Part shown: piece by piece, positions 49,823 through 57,905 of the stretch
Position numbering within the stretch: the first letter of the stretch is position 1
How the letters are laid out: every line of letters begins with the position of its first letter
From: Arcticibacter pallidicorallinus
GTDB taxonomy: Bacteria; Bacteroidota; Bacteroidia; Sphingobacteriales; Sphingobacteriaceae
DNA: 64,000 nt
Reading direction: 5' to 3'
Assembly (NCBI RefSeq): GCF_003002875.1
Contig: NZ_PVTH01000004.1
Coordinates: 186,001 to 250,000, forward strand
The notes under the pieces: model-generated
Told to the model about the DNA's origin: nothing
Database searches by the model: none
Seen by the model: the letters and a program-made list of their open reading frames with translations, nothing else
Translations under genes and position numbers: made by a program

Positions 49823-50467
49823 TCAGTTTTTCTCTTTATTCTTTTTTTGGCTCATGGATTCCTCAAGCCAGTCCGGCACCACCTTGGTTCCCGGAGGCGC
49901 ATGCGCCCTGATCGGCTCGATCTGAAGTCCGGTTGACGAAAGACTCTTCACCCTTCCATGAGGTACTTCTCGGTGACAGTCCCAGCAGGTCCGGTCAGTA
50001 CGTTTTTCAAAATGATCCTCAACAAAACCAACAAGCTTCGCATCCGTTACCTGATCACTATGACAGCGAATACAGTTATCGTGAATCACTTCTACAGAAG
50101 GTTCTTTGGCCTTTATCACCTGAGGTTCGGCTCTTAACGTGAAGATGGAAGCATGATACAAGCCATCCTTAGCTTTAAAGAAATATTTGTTAAACACGTT
50201 GTTGTGTGGAACGTGGCAGTCATTGCAATTTGCAACTTCCCGATGAGAACTGTGATTCCAAGTAATATACTGTGGAGTCATCAAATGGCAGTTGACACAT
50301 GCCTGCGGATCATCTGAAAGATATGAAGCGGCGTTGCTTAGCCTTACTATATACAATCCCAGGCCTATAAATGAAGCAACAGCGACTATTGCCGCCGGAC
50401 GCCATTTCTTTGTTGGTATCAGGTTGTACTTGAAGAGAAAGCGTTTTAACTTTCGAAATCTCGTCAT
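49823..50467 (-). CDS. nrfH: Cytochrome c nitrite reductase small subunit NrfH
   Basis: A tetraheme quinol dehydrogenase of the NapC/NirT family, 214 residues. One N-terminal membrane helix (about 24-45) is followed by heme sites CVNCH 57-61, CNDCH 81-85, CIRCH 132-136 and CWDCH 161-165. It takes electrons from menaquinol and passes them to NrfA. It opens the nrf operon, with a candidate promoter at 50516-50523. Confidence 0.95.
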   Translation of the reverse strand: MTRFRKLKRFLFKYNLIPTKKWRPAAIVAVASFIGLGLYIVRLSNAASYLSDDPQACVNCHLMTPQYITWNHSSHREVANCNDCHVPHNNVFNKYFFKAKDGLYHASIFTLRAEPQVIKAKEPSVEVIHDNCIRCHSDQVTDAKLVGFVEDHFEKRTDRTCWDCHREVPHGRVKSLSSTGLQIEPIRAHAPPGTKVVPDWLEESMSQKKNKEKN

Positions 50468-50515
50468 AAGGTTCTAACTAGTTCGTCAATTGTCTATGCT
50501 TTGTCATAAACTGTT

Positions 50516-50546
50516 CAAATCTATAATGAAATTCTCACAAATTTGT
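50516..50546 (-). promoter_or_regulatory. Candidate promoter of the nrfHA operon with palindrome
   Basis: On the minus strand a perfect TAnnTTTG box (TAGATTTG, 50523-50516) lies about 50 bases before the nrfH start. Thirteen bases upstream sits the 10-bp palindrome ACAAATTTGT (50537-50546), placed where an activator or the -33 element would be. No consensus FNR site (TTGAT-N4-ATCAA) is seen. Confidence 0.4.
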
Positions 50547-50640
50547 AAAACTTCACATATTTTTTTAACCGAGAAATATTTAAATAGTTTTTGTGAAAGA
50601 TATTTGGACTCACGCCGACTCAATGGAGGCCCAGGCTAAC

Positions 50641-50680
50641 AATAAAAAAGCCGTAAATCTCTTTTCAGACTTACGGCTTC
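50641..50680 (-). terminator. Terminator of the uxuA-SDR operon
   Basis: AAGCCGTAA (50648-50656) pairs with TTACGGCTT (50671-50679), with a 14-nt loop. On the minus strand the stem runs straight into a T-tract. It begins 25 bases past the stop of the SDR gene. The rest of the 50468-50703 gap is AT-rich and holds the nrf promoter region. Confidence 0.8.
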
Positions 50681-50703
50681 GAAGAACCTTACAGATAGCT
50701 GCT

Positions 50704-51531
50704 TTAGACGCCGCTAAAAGCTGTGAACCCACCATCTACCGGCAAGATTACTCCAGTAATAAAGCTGGCCGCATCCGAACATAAAAACTGAACGGCACCA
50801 TTTAGTTCAGAGATATCCCCGAACCGGTTCATCGGCGTTCTGGCCAGGACTTTGACGCTTCTTTCCGTGTAACTTCCATCAGGATTTATCAATACCGCAC
50901 GATTCTGATCGCCGATGAAGAAGCCGGGAGCCAATGCATTAACCCTAACTTTCTCACCAAATTTCAAAGCCATCTCTGTAGCCAGCCACTGTGTGAAAAT
51001 ATTGATACCTGACTTTGATACCGAATATCCAGGAACACGAGTAATCGCCGAATAAGTAGCCATGGAAGAAATATTGATAATACTGCCGCTTCCTTGTTCT
51101 GCCATTACCTCGCCGAAAGCAAGACAAGGGTAAACCGTACCGTTTGTATTCAGGTTGGTAACCTTCTCCCAATCCTCAATCTTCATATCAAACACATTCT
51201 GATCTTCTCTCAGGGTCGCGCCCGGAACATTACCGCCCGCACAGTTCACCAGAATGTCAATCCTACCCCACTGCTTCTTAACGGTCTGTGCGAGTTCTTT
51301 TAGGTTTTCCAGATCCAGTACGTTTCCCGCAACACCTATTACATCCTCGTGGATGTGTTTTAACTCCGCCACACGCGTATCCAGGTTTTCCTGGCGGATA
51401 TCAGTAGCTACCACTTTAACACCGGCTCTCATCAAACTGGCGGCAATACTTCCACCCAGTACACCGCCGGCACCCGTCACAACGGCGACCCGCCCGCTGA
51501 GGTCAAACAATGAATTTCCTTCGTTTATCAT
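50704..51531 (-). CDS. SDR oxidoreductase, probable D-mannonate (fructuronate) oxidoreductase
   Basis: A 275-residue classical short-chain dehydrogenase. It has the cofactor motif TGAGGVLG at about 19-26, NCAGG in the middle, and the catalytic Ser and YSVSK. The Bacteroidota enzyme next to uxuA interconverts D-fructuronate and D-mannonate with NAD(P)H, and this neighbour is the main basis for the call. It follows uxuA by 11 bases and is followed by a clear terminator. It is unrelated in fold to E. coli UxuB, so I leave the symbol empty. Confidence 0.82.
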   Translation of the reverse strand: MINEGNSLFDLSGRVAVVTGAGGVLGGSIAASLMRAGVKVVATDIRQENLDTRVAELKHIHEDVIGVAGNVLDLENLKELAQTVKKQWGRIDILVNCAGGNVPGATLREDQNVFDMKIEDWEKVTNLNTNGTVYPCLAFGEVMAEQGSGSIINISSMATYSAITRVPGYSVSKSGINIFTQWLATEMALKFGEKVRVNALAPGFFIGDQNRAVLINPDGSYTERSVKVLARTPMNRFGDISELNGAVQFLCSDAASFITGVILPVDGGFTAFSGV

Positions 51532-51542
51532 TAGTATATAAA

Positions 51543-52745
51543 TTATTTTAAAGCACTTTCAATACCAAGCTCCAGTCCCGAAATCTCGCAGAAGCCCTTC
51601 ATCCTCCCTACCAGCGGATAACCGGGATTACTCTTCCTGTTAAAGTCATCCAGGATCTTCAATCCATGATCCGGCCTGAAAGGCATGCGTGTATCCTTTC
51701 TTTCCACTGCCACTCTCCTATGCTGCTCTTCCAGCAGGACCTTTAAGATGCCATACATATTGGCGACTCCATCCAGGTGCGCAGATTCGTAAAAACTTCT
51801 CTCTCCAACCCTTTTGATATTCCTCAGGTGCACAAAGTGAACCCTTTCTGCAAAAGTCCGCGCAATCTCCACAAGGTCATTATCTTCTCTTACCGACAAA
51901 GAACCACTACAATACGTCAGGCCGTTGTTCAAAGAAGGATGCTCGTTAAATATCCACGCGAAATCCTCAGCAGTACTGGCTATCCTGGGCAGTCCCAGCA
52001 ACGGAAAAGGCGGGTCATCCGGATGAATGCACATATTGATGCCGCACTCCTCAGCCACCGGCAAAACATCCTCTAAGAAACGTGAAAGATGCGTTCTCAA
52101 GGTGTCACGGTTAATATGATCATAGCGGCTTAGATAATCCAGGAAGATCTGCTTATAATTGCTAACATTACCTACTGTACCGTTTATGAAGCCCTGAGTC
52201 ACCACGATAATATTGTAAGCGAGCGTATTTTGTTCCTCTTCGCTCATGCCTTCAAAAATTTGTCTCGCCTTATCCACGACATGTGAAGGATAATCCCCTT
52301 CCGCATCAGGACGTTCCAAAATAAAAATATCAAAGGCCGCGAAAGTCTCATGATCATAGAGCATAGACTCCGCGCCATTTTCATTCAGGTAGTGCAGATC
52401 CGTCCTTGCCCAATCCAGCACAGGCATAAAATTATAGCATATCGTATCAATGCCGCATGCAGCAAGGTTACGCATTGAAATCTTATAGTTCTCTATCAGT
52501 TCGGCACGCTTGTCACTGCAGATCTTTATTTCCTCCGAAACGGGCAGACTTTCTACCACACTCCAGCGCATGCCATGGCGTTCAATCTCATTCTTGACAG
52601 CCATAATCTCTTCGACGGGCCAGACCGCCCCGCCTTTTATGTGATGCAACGCAGTCACTATACCCTCGACACCGAACTGGCGTAGTTCTGCGAGTGTTAT
52701 ACTATCGTTAACTCCAAACCATCTCCAGGTTTTTTCTAAAGCCAT
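51543..52745 (-). CDS. uxuA: Mannonate dehydratase
   Basis: A 400-residue TIM-barrel enzyme that dehydrates D-mannonate to 2-keto-3-deoxy-D-gluconate in the hexuronate pathway. Family features are the N-terminal TWRWFG, GIDTICYNFMPVLDW, the metal-site MCIHPDDPPFPLLGLPRI, and TYCSGSLSV with HFVHLRNI. Its length matches UxuA. It is the first gene of a two-gene operon and is preceded by a strong palindrome overlapping the likely promoter. It would consume glucuronate-derived products of the glycan loci in this window. Confidence 0.95.
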   Translation of the reverse strand: MALEKTWRWFGVNDSITLAELRQFGVEGIVTALHHIKGGAVWPVEEIMAVKNEIERHGMRWSVVESLPVSEEIKICSDKRAELIENYKISMRNLAACGIDTICYNFMPVLDWARTDLHYLNENGAESMLYDHETFAAFDIFILERPDAEGDYPSHVVDKARQIFEGMSEEEQNTLAYNIIVVTQGFINGTVGNVSNYKQIFLDYLSRYDHINRDTLRTHLSRFLEDVLPVAEECGINMCIHPDDPPFPLLGLPRIASTAEDFAWIFNEHPSLNNGLTYCSGSLSVREDNDLVEIARTFAERVHFVHLRNIKRVGERSFYESAHLDGVANMYGILKVLLEEQHRRVAVERKDTRMPFRPDHGLKILDDFNRKSNPGYPLVGRMKGFCEISGLELGIESALK

Positions 52746-52816
52746 ATTGATTTTGTTAAGTAATTAAGATCGAAACGAGGTTTCATCTCATTTAGGTTAT
52801 TCGTAGTTCGTTGACG

Positions 52817-52863
52817 TAAAAGTATAAATTAAAATGAAATAACAATCGGTTGTTATTTCATTT
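52817..52863 (-). promoter_or_regulatory. uxuA promoter overlapped by a 32-bp palindromic operator
   Basis: A perfect 14-bp inverted repeat (52832-52845 with 52850-52863) surrounds the centre TCGG. On the minus strand the TTG at 52845-52843 is followed after 18 bases by TACTTTTA (52824-52817), one mismatch from TAnnTTTG. The palindrome thus covers the -33 element, typical for repression. The central AACAATCGGTTGTT is compatible with a LacI- or GntR-type regulator. The remainder of the gap before the GlxA-like gene holds nothing else I can name. Confidence 0.6.
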
Positions 52864-52920
52864 GAGATAATATTTAAGGAAATGATTCAGGGATCTGGAA
52901 ATGATTGTTGACGAAATTCG

Positions 52921-53901
52921 TCAGTCGCGAATCTTCGGGAGGCTAGCAAATTTATTTCGATACTCAATGGGTGTCAAGCCGGTTATTTTTTTGAACATAT
53001 CCCGAAAGGCTTTCGTATCCGTATAGCCCACATCATACATCACATCAGCAACATTTTTCCGCGAAGCCTCAAGATGCTTTTTAGCTACCTCCATCCTCAC
53101 GCGTTGCAAGTACTCGATTGGAGTGTTGTTCGTGGCATCTTTAAACCTCCGCTCAAACGTTCTGCGACCAACGTGGAGAAGATTCGCCAAATCGTCGACG
53201 GAAATCCGCTCCTCATATTTGCTTTCTATGTAGTCCTGTACTTTCTGAATAGCCGGATCACCGTGATTTTTCTGTCCCGTAAAAATCGCAAAATGCGCCT
53301 GACTCTCCCGCCCGATGTCTATTGCAAAATACTTGGAGATCATTACAGCGGTTTCACGATCTGAAAACTTTTCCACAAGATACAATAACAGATTCCACAA
53401 GCTGTTCGCACCCCCACTGGTATAAATGCCATCGTGCTCCGTAACAATAGCACCATCTTCGATTTCCACCAGCGGATATCTTTCCTTAAAGCTATTGATG
53501 TGGGCCCAATGGGTAGAACACTTTCTGCCACTCAACAGACCCGTCTCTGCTAAAAGAAAAGCACCAGCACACAGGCTGGCCAGACTACTTCCTTGTTGAC
53601 GAAGCTTTCTGAAGTAAGGAATAGCTTCAGCGTTTGCCTCTATCCCCCGCACCGCGTTACCGAAAGTAGGCGGTATAATAAGCAGATCTGTCTCGGCGAC
53701 ATCTTTAAGCAATCTGGTCGTTCTGACCATGTATTCACCCCCGCTAGCAGATACATACTCCGTTAGCCCAACATATTCCACATCGAAAACAGGCCTTTTG
53801 CCAGACGCGACTAAAAACTCGTTCGCCGTATGAAACGTTCTGAATGCCGGAGTAATAGCTTCTATCACGCCGTGTAGAGGAACAAAAACGGATACCCTCA
53901 T
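52921..53901 (-). CDS. GlxA-family transcriptional regulator (DJ-1/PfpI plus AraC domain)
   Basis: A 326-residue protein with an N-terminal DJ-1/PfpI-like amidotransferase fold, including Cys111 in ASLCAGAFLLAETG at the nucleophile elbow. A C-terminal AraC-type double helix-turn-helix covers about 215-315, with VADVMYDVGYTDTKAFRDMFKKITG. In this family the first domain acts as a sensor rather than an enzyme. It is divergent from the SRPBCC gene at 54026 across 124 bases and probably regulates that small cluster. The effector is unknown. Confidence 0.88.
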   Translation of the reverse strand: MRVSVFVPLHGVIEAITPAFRTFHTANEFLVASGKRPVFDVEYVGLTEYVSASGGEYMVRTTRLLKDVAETDLLIIPPTFGNAVRGIEANAEAIPYFRKLRQQGSSLASLCAGAFLLAETGLLSGRKCSTHWAHINSFKERYPLVEIEDGAIVTEHDGIYTSGGANSLWNLLLYLVEKFSDRETAVMISKYFAIDIGRESQAHFAIFTGQKNHGDPAIQKVQDYIESKYEERISVDDLANLLHVGRRTFERRFKDATNNTPIEYLQRVRMEVAKKHLEASRKNVADVMYDVGYTDTKAFRDMFKKITGLTPIEYRNKFASLPKIRD

Positions 53902-54025
53902 ATCTGATGGTGCTTAACACCAAGTTACAAAATAGTATTGTCGCAAACCACCCCTAAAGTTGTCGCTTTCATAACATATTAAAGTTCAGGATCAGTAGCA
54001 TCTTTGTTAAGTAAATGCTAATCCA

Positions 54026-54475
54026 ATGAATAACAATACAGTCACACTACACAGAGTAATCAAGGCGAGTCCGGCAAAATTGTTCCGTGCCTTCGCCGAC
54101 CCGACGGCCAATTCATTTTGGTTTCCCCCTTATGGCTATCTGTGCCAGGTTCATGAAATGGACTTCAGAGAAGGTGGCAAGTTCAAGATGAGCTTTATCA
54201 ATTTCAGCACCGGAAACGGTCACTCTTTCGGAGGTGAATATTTAGAGATAAGGCCAGACGAGTTCATCAGGTACAGCGACAGATTTGACGATCCCAATTT
54301 ACCGGGAGAAACCGTTACATCGATCTGGCTGAGCAGGGTTTCCTCCGGCACTGAGCTTAAGATAGTGCAAGAAGGAATCCCGGAAGTTATACCGGCAGAC
54401 ATGTGCTACCTCGGCTGGCAAGAGTCCTTGGAAAAACTGAAAAAACTTGTAGAACCCGAAATCCCTGACGCATAA
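54026..54475 (+). CDS. SRPBCC (AHSA1-like) protein
   Basis: A 149-residue START-like fold protein with the opening TLHRVIKASPAKLFRAFADP and the AHSA1 pattern GGKFKMSFINFSTGNGHSFGGEYLEI. The family binds hydrophobic ligands or assists Hsp90-like chaperones, but bacterial members mostly have unknown partners. It is the first of four plus-strand genes spaced by about 12 bases and is divergent from the GlxA-like regulator. Confidence 0.85.
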   Translation: MNNNTVTLHRVIKASPAKLFRAFADPTANSFWFPPYGYLCQVHEMDFREGGKFKMSFINFSTGNGHSFGGEYLEIRPDEFIRYSDRFDDPNLPGETVTSIWLSRVSSGTELKIVQEGIPEVIPADMCYLGWQESLEKLKKLVEPEIPDA

Positions 54476-54486
54476 TCTTACACCGT

Positions 54487-54888
54487 ATGCTGCTAAAAGA
54501 TAGAGATAATTTAACAAGTGGAGTCTTTATAACCTTCTCCGGAAACTGTAAAAAAGCACTCAACTTTTACCAGCGCTGCTTTGGTGGCATCCTTCACTTA
54601 GAAACTTTTGATGAAGAACTGTATCGTGACCCTAAAAGGCCCATTATCATCGGCTCATTGGTTTCTGACAGGATTATCATTCACGGCTCCGACCTGGTAC
54701 ACGACAAAGGGAGGAAAATAGGAAATCATCTTTCCATTTTCCTCCCCTGCGCAAATGAACAAGACCGCCAGGAACTCGTTGAAAAGCTGGAATCACCGGA
54801 GAATGTAAAGTTTAGCACAAGTCACAAAGAGCGGAAACTCGTTGAGGTAACTGATCCTTTTGATGTAAGCTGGGTCCTGAGCATCTAA
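54487..54888 (+). CDS. VOC family protein (PhnB-like glyoxalase fold)
   Basis: A 133-residue protein with the PhnB-type pattern FSGNCKKALNFYQRCFGG and a beta-alpha-beta-beta-beta layout. Members are metal-dependent or metal-free small-molecule binding proteins. The usual metal ligands are not obvious here, so activity cannot be stated. It lies between two SRPBCC genes in a compact cluster. Confidence 0.8.
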   Translation: MLLKDRDNLTSGVFITFSGNCKKALNFYQRCFGGILHLETFDEELYRDPKRPIIIGSLVSDRIIIHGSDLVHDKGRKIGNHLSIFLPCANEQDRQELVEKLESPENVKFSTSHKERKLVEVTDPFDVSWVLSI

Positions 54889-54920
54889 TAGCATAATTAG
54901 TGTTAACCAACAAATTGACC

Positions 54921-55352
54921 ATGACAAAAGAAAATAAGATATCAATAGAAGCAGTAGTGAATGCCCCGGCAGACACAGTCTGGAAAGCCTGGAACACACC
55001 AGAACATATCACTCAATGGAACGCGGCAGATCCTAGCTGGCATTGTCCGGACAGCGAAAACGATCTACAGGTAAACGGTTCGTTCAAACACCGTATGGAA
55101 GCCAGAGATGGAAGTTACGGCTTCGATTTCGAAGGAAAGTATGACGAAGTTGAACCCAACAAAAAAATTGCATACACCATGCCCGATGCGAGGACCGTCA
55201 CTACATCATTCTCAGAAAATGAAGGTAAGACCATGATCAAATCCACTTTCGACGCTGAACTAGAAAATAGTACTGAGCTGCAGAGACAAGGCTGGCAGGC
55301 CATTCTAAACAACTTCGTCAACTACGTAGAATCAAATAAGTCAACCATCTAA
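54921..55352 (+). CDS. SRPBCC (AHSA1-like) protein
   Basis: A 143-residue AHSA1-type protein starting MTKENKISIEAVVNAPADTV. The frame extends back to a GTG at 54900, but the ATG at 54921 begins the fold directly and is preferred. Typical features are WKAWNTPEHITQWNAADP and the closing GWQAILNNFVNYVE. It is related to, but not a close copy of, the SRPBCC protein two genes upstream. Confidence 0.85.
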   Translation: MTKENKISIEAVVNAPADTVWKAWNTPEHITQWNAADPSWHCPDSENDLQVNGSFKHRMEARDGSYGFDFEGKYDEVEPNKKIAYTMPDARTVTTSFSENEGKTMIKSTFDAELENSTELQRQGWQAILNNFVNYVESNKSTI

Positions 55353-55364
55353 AAACATCGACCA

Positions 55365-55751
55365 GTGAAAAAAAATAAGATCATCTTTTGGGTGGCAACC
55401 ATTATCCTTGTCCTTTGGGAAGGAGTCATGCCCCTGAGCACCGTCCTCTTCGCGCCGGAATATGTCAACGCTGGCACGAAACCACTGGGCTACCCTGATT
55501 ATTTCGCTTACGCACTCATCATCTGCAAAGTGCTTGGTGTGATCGCAATCGCGTATCCTAAAACTCCCGAAAGGCTAAAAGAATGGGCGTATGCGGGATT
55601 GTCATTTAACCTGATCTTTGCATTTATAAGCCATGCAGCAGTCGACAAGAACATCGCATACATGGTAATGCCGCTAGCCTTCCTCGCTATACTTGCGGTG
55701 TCTTATATCTACAATAGAAAGATCCATTCGCATGACCGAACTCTAAAATAA
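55365..55751 (+). CDS. DoxX-like small membrane protein
   Basis: A 128-residue protein with four membrane helices (about 7-27, 46-64, 71-90 and 97-116), matching the DoxX-like family found in Bacteroidota. It starts with a GTG at 55365, 12 bases after the SRPBCC gene; no ATG is available upstream in frame. It is the last gene of the small cluster and converges on the lipoprotein gene. Function is unknown. Confidence 0.75.
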   Translation: MKKNKIIFWVATIILVLWEGVMPLSTVLFAPEYVNAGTKPLGYPDYFAYALIICKVLGVIAIAYPKTPERLKEWAYAGLSFNLIFAFISHAAVDKNIAYMVMPLAFLAILAVSYIYNRKIHSHDRTLK

Positions 55752-55786
55752 CGTCTTATAAGCCCAGACTTTAAGCTATTACAAAA

Positions 55787-56602
55787 CTACTTTTGACCCT
55801 CTGCTGGTTGTACAATAGCCGCCGCACCCAATGCTGCCGCGACTCCTACCCCAGTCATCGTTTTTCCGTAGGCCGTAGTGCTTGAGTTATAAAAAACATC
55901 AGCGGATGGCTGGCTATACTCAAAAAAGTTCTGGGGTTTCCCGGATGTTCTTATCGACTTTGACACGAAGAACGATTTGTCGAAAGAGAATGGTGTATTC
56001 TTTTGTCCGTCCTGCGTATATAGTGTGAGATACGTTCTGAACGCAAGAGGAGTGTTTGAAGAATCAAAATTGCCTGCCTTTACTTTCACGGTTCCTTGAG
56101 AGGTAGAAAGGTAATCAGTTTCTTTGTAAAGAGAATCCGATAAATTCTTAAAAAACTCATGTTCAAAAGCTTGAAGAGTTGTCTCGATGCCTGAGTTAGG
56201 AGGAATAAAAGTAACTTCCTTCGCGGTCCGAACCGTTCCCTGCATGGTCGATTCAGCCAAAGACAATCCGCTGATATTTCTCGTATCGGTAGAAATACTT
56301 CCCCCGAACTTAATCTCGTCCGGAACAAGACTCTTAGCGTTGCCATTATACACCAAAGACGACCTCGCCCAGTCTACATACAAGGGCACTTGAAGCTTAT
56401 TATATACTTTTACACGAACGGGTGCATCCTTGCCGGCAAATCCATAAGAAATCTTCACAGAATCATTCTCTAACAGAAATTCTCCGGTTCCCTTATCCTT
56501 AAGCATGTTATTACTGCTTACGGTATTGATATGATATTTTGAACAGGATGTCAGGCTGAGTACTAAAATACCCGGGAGAATAAGGTTGAATAGGCTTTTC
56601 AT
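55787..56602 (-). CDS. Lipoprotein of unknown function
   Basis: A 271-residue protein with the lipobox SLTSC at residues 16-20, so it is membrane-anchored in the periplasm or at the surface. The body is beta-rich with Ig-like spacing and no motif I recognise. The last ~25 residues form a small glycine/alanine-rich hydrophobic stretch (GKTMTGVGVAAALGAAAIV), possibly a second membrane contact. It is separated from the GH105 gene by 90 bases on the same strand. A link to glycan use is only positional. Confidence 0.7.
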   Translation of the reverse strand: MKSLFNLILPGILVLSLTSCSKYHINTVSSNNMLKDKGTGEFLLENDSVKISYGFAGKDAPVRVKVYNKLQVPLYVDWARSSLVYNGNAKSLVPDEIKFGGSISTDTRNISGLSLAESTMQGTVRTAKEVTFIPPNSGIETTLQAFEHEFFKNLSDSLYKETDYLSTSQGTVKVKAGNFDSSNTPLAFRTYLTLYTQDGQKNTPFSFDKSFFVSKSIRTSGKPQNFFEYSQPSADVFYNSSTTAYGKTMTGVGVAAALGAAAIVQPAEGQK

Positions 56603-56692
56603 AATCGTCGTTTTTTTGTATAAGTGTGTAGCACAATTTAAGCAAATTTCGTGAATACTGAATGCAAACTAGTCGCGACTACAAACTCAAGA

Positions 56693-57895
56693 TTATTCTC
56701 GCGCCAACTGCCTCTCATTAGCGGCCAGTATAAAAGCCCCCATCCCCTTCGGATCATCCTGGATAACCGGTTCGCTGATATAATACTCGTAACTTCCGTC
56801 TCTGTACGGATTCCCGCCTAAGCCGGAAACCATAACCGTTCCGTTGAGATGATAGTGTCCATCGTCTCCCTTTACAATAAACTGCTTAATCAATCCATCA
56901 TATCCATTCATCCCGATAGACTTGAACTTAGAAGGAATATACCCCAATCTGGATCCTTTTAACATCGTGTACACAAACATCGAAGAAGCAGACGCTTCCG
57001 GATAATTCCCTTCTCTCCCAGCATGATCCAAAACCTGATACCATAAATTATTATCCGGATTCTGCACCTTAGCAGCAGCTTCCACATATCGGTTAAGTAT
57101 CGCTATCAGTTCCGCTCTTTTAGGATGATCTTTCGGAAAATAATCCAGAACATCAACCAAGGCTACACCGTACCAACCCATCGCACGTCCCCAAAAGTTT
57201 GGCGACTTACCCGTAGTTTTATCAGCCCATTTCTGCTCTCTCTTTTCATCCCAGGCATGATGCAGCAAACCCGTTTTATCATCCCTCCCATTCTTCTCCA
57301 TCAGGATAAACTGTTTGGCTACGTCATCAAAGTTCTCCGGCTCACTAAACTGCTTAGAATAATGCGCATAAAACGGCTGGCCCATATATAATCCATCTAA
57401 CCACATCTGATGCGGATACACTTTCTTATGCCAGAACCCGCCTTCACTTGTTCGCGGATGCTTGTACAGTTGTTGTCTTAGAAATTTTGCTGCATCAGCA
57501 TACTTCTGTTGACCTGTCTTTTCATACAGATACAACATAATCTTACCGTTTCTAACATAATCGATGTTATAAGATTCCTGGCCGTAATACCTGATCTTTC
57601 CGTCAGGCAACAGAAATCTATCCATTTGACGCCGAATGTATTCAAAATACTTTTGATTACCTGTCCTGGCATAAACGTTCGACATAGCATCCAGATACAA
57701 GCCAATATCGTATGACCATCCCGCTGATTTGCCATCCAGGCGGGTCAAAGAATCCGGCCATTTGTGCATAATGGTGTTACTGATCTCCGTGGCATAATCC
57801 ATATGCTGCACATTCTGATTCGATACTTTTTGTGACGCACATCCAACTGACACCATAACACCCACACAGGCGATTAAGATTCTTGAGTACTTCAT
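56693..57895 (-). CDS. GH105/GH88 unsaturated glucuronyl or rhamnogalacturonyl hydrolase, lipoprotein
   Basis: A 400-residue (alpha/alpha)6-barrel enzyme of the YteR/GH105 type. The lipobox VSVGC ends at Cys19. The catalytic Asp is probably D167 in MWLDGLYMGQPF, a hallmark of the family, and the SWGRAMGWYG-like motif appears as FWGRAMGWYGVALVDVL. These enzymes hydrate the unsaturated uronic acid left by pectate or rhamnogalacturonan lyases. It follows the GH2 gene by 10 bases, so both enzymes likely act on the same oligosaccharide. Confidence 0.88.
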   Translation of the reverse strand: MKYSRILIACVGVMVSVGCASQKVSNQNVQHMDYATEISNTIMHKWPDSLTRLDGKSAGWSYDIGLYLDAMSNVYARTGNQKYFEYIRRQMDRFLLPDGKIRYYGQESYNIDYVRNGKIMLYLYEKTGQQKYADAAKFLRQQLYKHPRTSEGGFWHKKVYPHQMWLDGLYMGQPFYAHYSKQFSEPENFDDVAKQFILMEKNGRDDKTGLLHHAWDEKREQKWADKTTGKSPNFWGRAMGWYGVALVDVLDYFPKDHPKRAELIAILNRYVEAAAKVQNPDNNLWYQVLDHAGREGNYPEASASSMFVYTMLKGSRLGYIPSKFKSIGMNGYDGLIKQFIVKGDDGHYHLNGTVMVSGLGGNPYRDGSYEYYISEPVIQDDPKGMGAFILAANERQLARE

Positions 57896-57905
57896 GCTAT
57901 AAATT

